Notes under the pieces: model-generated
Seen by the model: only the letters and a program-made list of their open reading frames with translations
The model's database searches: none
What the model was told of the DNA's origin: nothing
Assembly: GCA_949127925.1 (NCBI GenBank)
Contig: CASBQX010000090.1
Coordinates: 1 to 7,130 of the forward strand
Origin: Synechococcales cyanobacterium PMM_0002
GTDB lineage: Bacteria > Cyanobacteriota > Cyanobacteriia > Elainellales > Elainellaceae
DNA: 7,130 nt
Direction of reading: 5' to 3'
Position numbers and translations under genes: made by a program
Shown here: positions 5,941-7,130 of the stretch, one piece after another
Numbering within the stretch: the stretch's first letter is position 1
Layout of the letters: each line of letters starts with the position of its first letter

Positions 5941-6297
5941 CTAGGAGAAGGACGTGCCGCAGCCACAGGTTTGATTGGCGTTGGGGTTGGTAAACTGGAA
6001 GCCGCCGCCAATCATGGCGTTGCTGTAGTCCAGCGTCATGCCGTAGAGGTAAAGCATGCTCTTAGGGTCGCAGATGACTTTGAAGCCTTCGTAGTCAAAG
6101 ACTTCATCGGCAGGTTGGATATTGCTAGGGTCTTCAAAGTCCATGGTGTAAGACATGCCCGAACAGCCACCTTGCCGCACCCCAACCCGTAGGCATAATT
6201 CTTTGTCACCCTGGCTTTGCCCCAACATGCGGACGTGCTGTAATGCCGCTTCGCTCATCAGGATGCCACGTTGCTGAGCTTGAGCTGTTTGTGTCAT
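5941..6297 (-). CDS. sufA: SufA/IscA-type iron-sulfur cluster assembly protein
   Basis: This is a 118-residue A-type carrier of the HesB/IscA/SufA family, which binds and passes Fe-S clusters (or iron) to target proteins in the cytosol. The three signature cysteines are present: Cys45 in RQGGCSGMSY (41-50), and Cys111 and Cys113 in the C-terminal QTCGCGTSF (109-117). Other family segments are DEVFDYEGFKVICDPKSMLY (64-83) and DYSNAMIGGGFQFTNPNANQ (90-109). It resembles Synechocystis Slr1417 (Ycf57) and the plastid SUFA1 proteins more than IscA, from memory. The start is ATG 6297-6295 with AAGGAGA eleven bases upstream. The open frame continues to 6426, but that extension crosses the predicted promoter, has basic low-information sequence and starts with TTG, so it is rejected. 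The sufBCDS genes are not adjacent. Confidence 0.93.
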   Translation of the reverse strand: MTQTAQAQQRGILMSEAALQHVRMLGQSQGDKELCLRVGVRQGGCSGMSYTMDFEDPSNIQPADEVFDYEGFKVICDPKSMLYLYGMTLDYSNAMIGGGFQFTNPNANQTCGCGTSFS

Positions 6298-6366
6298 GGG
6301 GGTAGGAATCTCCTTAAACGTAGACAATCGAGCTAAATGCAGACTAAGTCTGGGCGAAACTTTTTT

Positions 6367-6390
6367 AAAGCTTTGTTTTTGTAAAGCTTT
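6367..6390. repeat. Two AAAGCTTT palindromes at the sufA start site
   Basis: AAAGCTTT occurs at 6367-6374 and 6383-6390, 16 bp apart centre to centre. The second copy overlaps the predicted -10 box of sufA and the first lies just downstream of the predicted start. They may be a paired operator or a by-product of A+T-rich sequence. Confidence 0.35.
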
Positions 6391-6417
6391 ATAGGAAGTT
6401 TTTCTGGGATGTGTCCA
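6388..6417 (-). promoter_or_regulatory. Candidate sufA promoter
   Basis: On the minus strand TGGACA (6417-6412) and TATAAA (6393-6388) are 18 bases apart, each matching the sigma-70 consensus at 5 of 6 positions. This is the best promoter match in the window. The predicted start near 6380 gives a leader of about 80 nt before sufA. It is surrounded by repeats that could be regulator sites. None resembles the CAAC-N6-GTTG site described for SufR. Confidence 0.5.
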
Positions 6418-6498
6418 TGGTAGCAAAGCTATTGCTAAAAGCTAAATGCTGGCGATACTGATTGCTGGTTTTAGGCAGTTCTGTAGAGTTGTCAGTTG

Positions 6499-6529
6499 CT
6501 CGGGAGTGACAGAATCTGTCACTCCCGAG
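6499..6529. repeat. 31-bp near-perfect palindrome / strong hairpin
   Basis: The 14-bp arms CTCGGGAGTGACAG (6499-6512) and CTGTCACTCCCGAG (6516-6529) are perfectly complementary around AAT, and the dyad extends to 15 bp around a single central A. A transcript would form a very stable hairpin. Neither side has a U-tract, so it is not a standard terminator, and it lies between two divergent genes where none is needed. It could be a structural part of a non-coding RNA, a large operator, or a member of a dispersed palindromic repeat family. Confidence 0.7.
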
Positions 6530-6618
6530 AGCCAGATCCAAATCAAGCCAAATCTAAATCAACTGGCTGCATGAATACCGTTTTGCGGACACGACTCGTT
6601 CCCTGGTGATGCTAAGAA

Positions 6619-6765
6619 ATGATTGACGCCCGAAATCAAATGAGTGAGTTATTTGCGGTTCTTAGAACACCAAGCGATCACTTGATGTTTAAGATGGACA
6701 CTGAAGCCCAGTTCTATCTGTCCATCGACGTCCTCAACGGGGCAAAGACTGGAGGACAAAGTTGA
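6619..6765 (+). CDS. Possible 48-residue ORF, doubtful
   Basis: An ATG at 6619 opens a 48-codon frame (MIDARNQMSELFAVL..., ending GAKTGGQS) closed by TGA at 6763-6765. Its composition is protein-like, mixing charged and hydrophobic residues (HLMFKMDTEAQFYLSIDVLN), with no low complexity. An in-frame TAA lies just two codons upstream, so it is not an extension of anything. There is no clear ribosome binding site (upstream GATGCTAAGA). The frame also contains an 8-bp and a 6-bp inverted repeat, which would suit a structured RNA equally well. I recognise no family. It could be a real small protein, a gene remnant or chance. Confidence 0.25.
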   Translation: MIDARNQMSELFAVLRTPSDHLMFKMDTEAQFYLSIDVLNGAKTGGQS

Positions 6766-6871
6766 AGAACAAGTCACGCCAGAGGTCTAGTATAGAGTGC
6801 GCCTCAACCGGACGAGTGCGCTAGTTGATTGGCATTGCATAGAATTTATTAAGATTTGTATGGTTTAACGT

Positions 6872-7130
6872 ATGACTGGATTGACTCCCTCTACCCGCCG
6901 TCGGCTCAAACAATTGCGCCAAGTTCCTAATGTGTGGGAAGGCGATCGCCGGCCTCTGGTGCCAGAATTTGCCTCCACGTTTGATACAGATAGCGACCCG
7001 CAAGGCGAATGTATCCTCTGGGTAGATGGTGTGGAAGAAGTGGTTCGCGCAATGGATGTAGTCCCACCCGAGGCGGGGCATGAAGCGATTGTGCGCACCT
7101 TACTGCGAGCCATGGAGAACCCGCATGGCT
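6872..7130 (+). CDS. Conserved-looking cyanobacterial protein of unknown function, N-terminal part
   Basis: The first 86 codons of a gene that continues beyond the window. The N-terminus MTGLTPSTRRRLKQLRQVPN is basic, followed by WEGDRRPL (22-29) and the segment ECILWVDGVEEVVRAMD (46-62). Next come VPPEAGHEAIVRTLLRAMENP (64-84). The wording resembles a cyanobacterial family I recall as having no assigned function, so I give none. There is no signal peptide or membrane segment in this part. The ATG at 6872 is the first in a frame free of stops to the edge. No clear Shine-Dalgarno sequence precedes it (TTTAACGT), and an upstream ATG at 6860 leads to an immediate stop. A HIP1 octamer (6942-6949) and coding-type composition support a real gene. 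Confidence 0.8.
   Translation, partial: MTGLTPSTRRRLKQLRQVPNVWEGDRRPLVPEFASTFDTDSDPQGECILWVDGVEEVVRAMDVVPPEAGHEAIVRTLLRAMENPHG

Larger units (their letters stand above)
6331..6449. repeat. Direct repeat AGCTAAATGC flanking the sufA promoter
   Basis: The ten bases AGCTAAATGC occur at 6331-6340 (sufA leader) and 6440-6449 (upstream of the -35 box), 109 bp apart in the same orientation. Nearby, TAGCAA (6421-6426) and TTGCTA (6432-6437) form an inverted repeat with a 5-bp spacer just upstream of the -35 box. Confidence 0.35.
6298..6871. other. Long divergent intergenic region sufA/unknown gene
   Basis: These 574 bases carry the sufA promoter and its repeats near the left end, then the 31-bp palindrome. 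Several further structures follow. AGCCAG/CTGGCT (6530-6535/6563-6568) flanks an A-rich loop with two CCAAATC copies. GATGGACA/TGTCCATC (6693-6700/6719-6726) is a perfect 8-bp dyad, and GTCCTC/GAGGAC (6730-6735/6752-6757) a 6-bp one. GAGTGCGC is directly repeated at 6795 and 6814. One possible small ORF lies at 6619-6765. I recognise no tRNA, tmRNA, RNase P RNA, 6S RNA or Yfr1 motif. Confidence 0.6.
1742..6949. repeat. HIP1 octamers (GCGATCGC), 12 copies
   Basis: HIP1 is a palindromic octamer over-represented in many cyanobacterial chromosomes. Copies start at 1742, 2217, 2547, 2632, 2916, 3098, 3234, 4024, 4543, 5467, 5610 and 6942. All twelve lie within coding regions (cyclophilin, cruP, sirB1, TPR gene and the last partial gene). 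None lies in psbD, ycf4, sufA, the 61-residue gene or any intergenic stretch. The list was made by eye. Confidence 0.9.

Noticed and set aside
6298..6426. N-terminal extension of sufA to a TTG at 6426
   Set aside because: The family's usual N-terminus starts at 6297 with a good ribosome binding site, and the extension crosses the predicted sufA promoter.
6427..6871. Known RNA gene (tmRNA, RNase P RNA, 6S, Yfr1) or transposon remnant in the long gap
   Set aside because: I found none of their signature motifs, no terminal inverted repeats with target duplication, and no transposase-like translation.
6821..7113. Minus-strand open frames at the right end
   Set aside because: Both lie antisense to the better-supported plus-strand gene and have no recognisable product or start signal.

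Overview
The window is a chromosomal segment from a cyanobacterium. It carries photosystem genes (psbD, ycf4) and the cyanobacterial/plastid flavoprotein gene cruP. It also contains twelve copies, counted by eye, of the cyanobacterial HIP1 octamer GCGATCGC, where chance would give about 0.1. The genus cannot be fixed from the sequence alone. I see no phage, insertion sequence, CRISPR array, tRNA or rRNA; this reads as core-genome content.

Layout. (1) Positions 1-380, minus strand: 5' part of psbD (photosystem II D2), running off the left edge. (2) 381-822: a non-coding divergent promoter region holding a psbD promoter candidate with an overlapping RpaB/HLR1-like site. (3) 823-4685, plus strand: a four-gene run of ycf4 (photosystem I assembly), a lipoprotein cyclophilin, cruP (lycopene-cyclase paralogue) and a SirB1-family protein. 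The cyclophilin and cruP overlap by 4 nt, and cruP and sirB1 are 20 nt apart. (4) A hairpin at 4750-4785 closes this run and faces a convergent small gene for an acidic 61-residue protein (4841-5026, minus). That gene has its own promoter candidate with inverted repeats and is bounded on its other side by a strong terminator at 5191-5242. (5) Minus-strand TPR protein gene (5292-5717) and SufA/IscA-type iron-sulfur assembly gene (5941-6297), separated by a hairpin that probably ends the sufA transcript. (6) 6298-6871: a long divergent non-coding region with a good sufA promoter, several repeats, a striking 31-bp palindrome (6499-6529) and one possible 48-codon ORF. (7) 6872-7130, plus strand: the start of a conserved-looking cyanobacterial gene of unknown function that leaves the window.

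How the genes relate. Most of the recognisable genes concern building or protecting the photosynthetic apparatus: D2 for photosystem II, Ycf4 for photosystem I assembly, CruP (linked in plants to limiting singlet oxygen), and SufA for Fe-S cluster supply, for which photosystem I is a major client. No undescribed multi-gene system is evident. The least explained parts are the insulated 61-residue gene with its dyad-rich promoter, the palindrome and structured DNA at 6490-6800, and an unusual tryptophan in the D2 lumenal loop.
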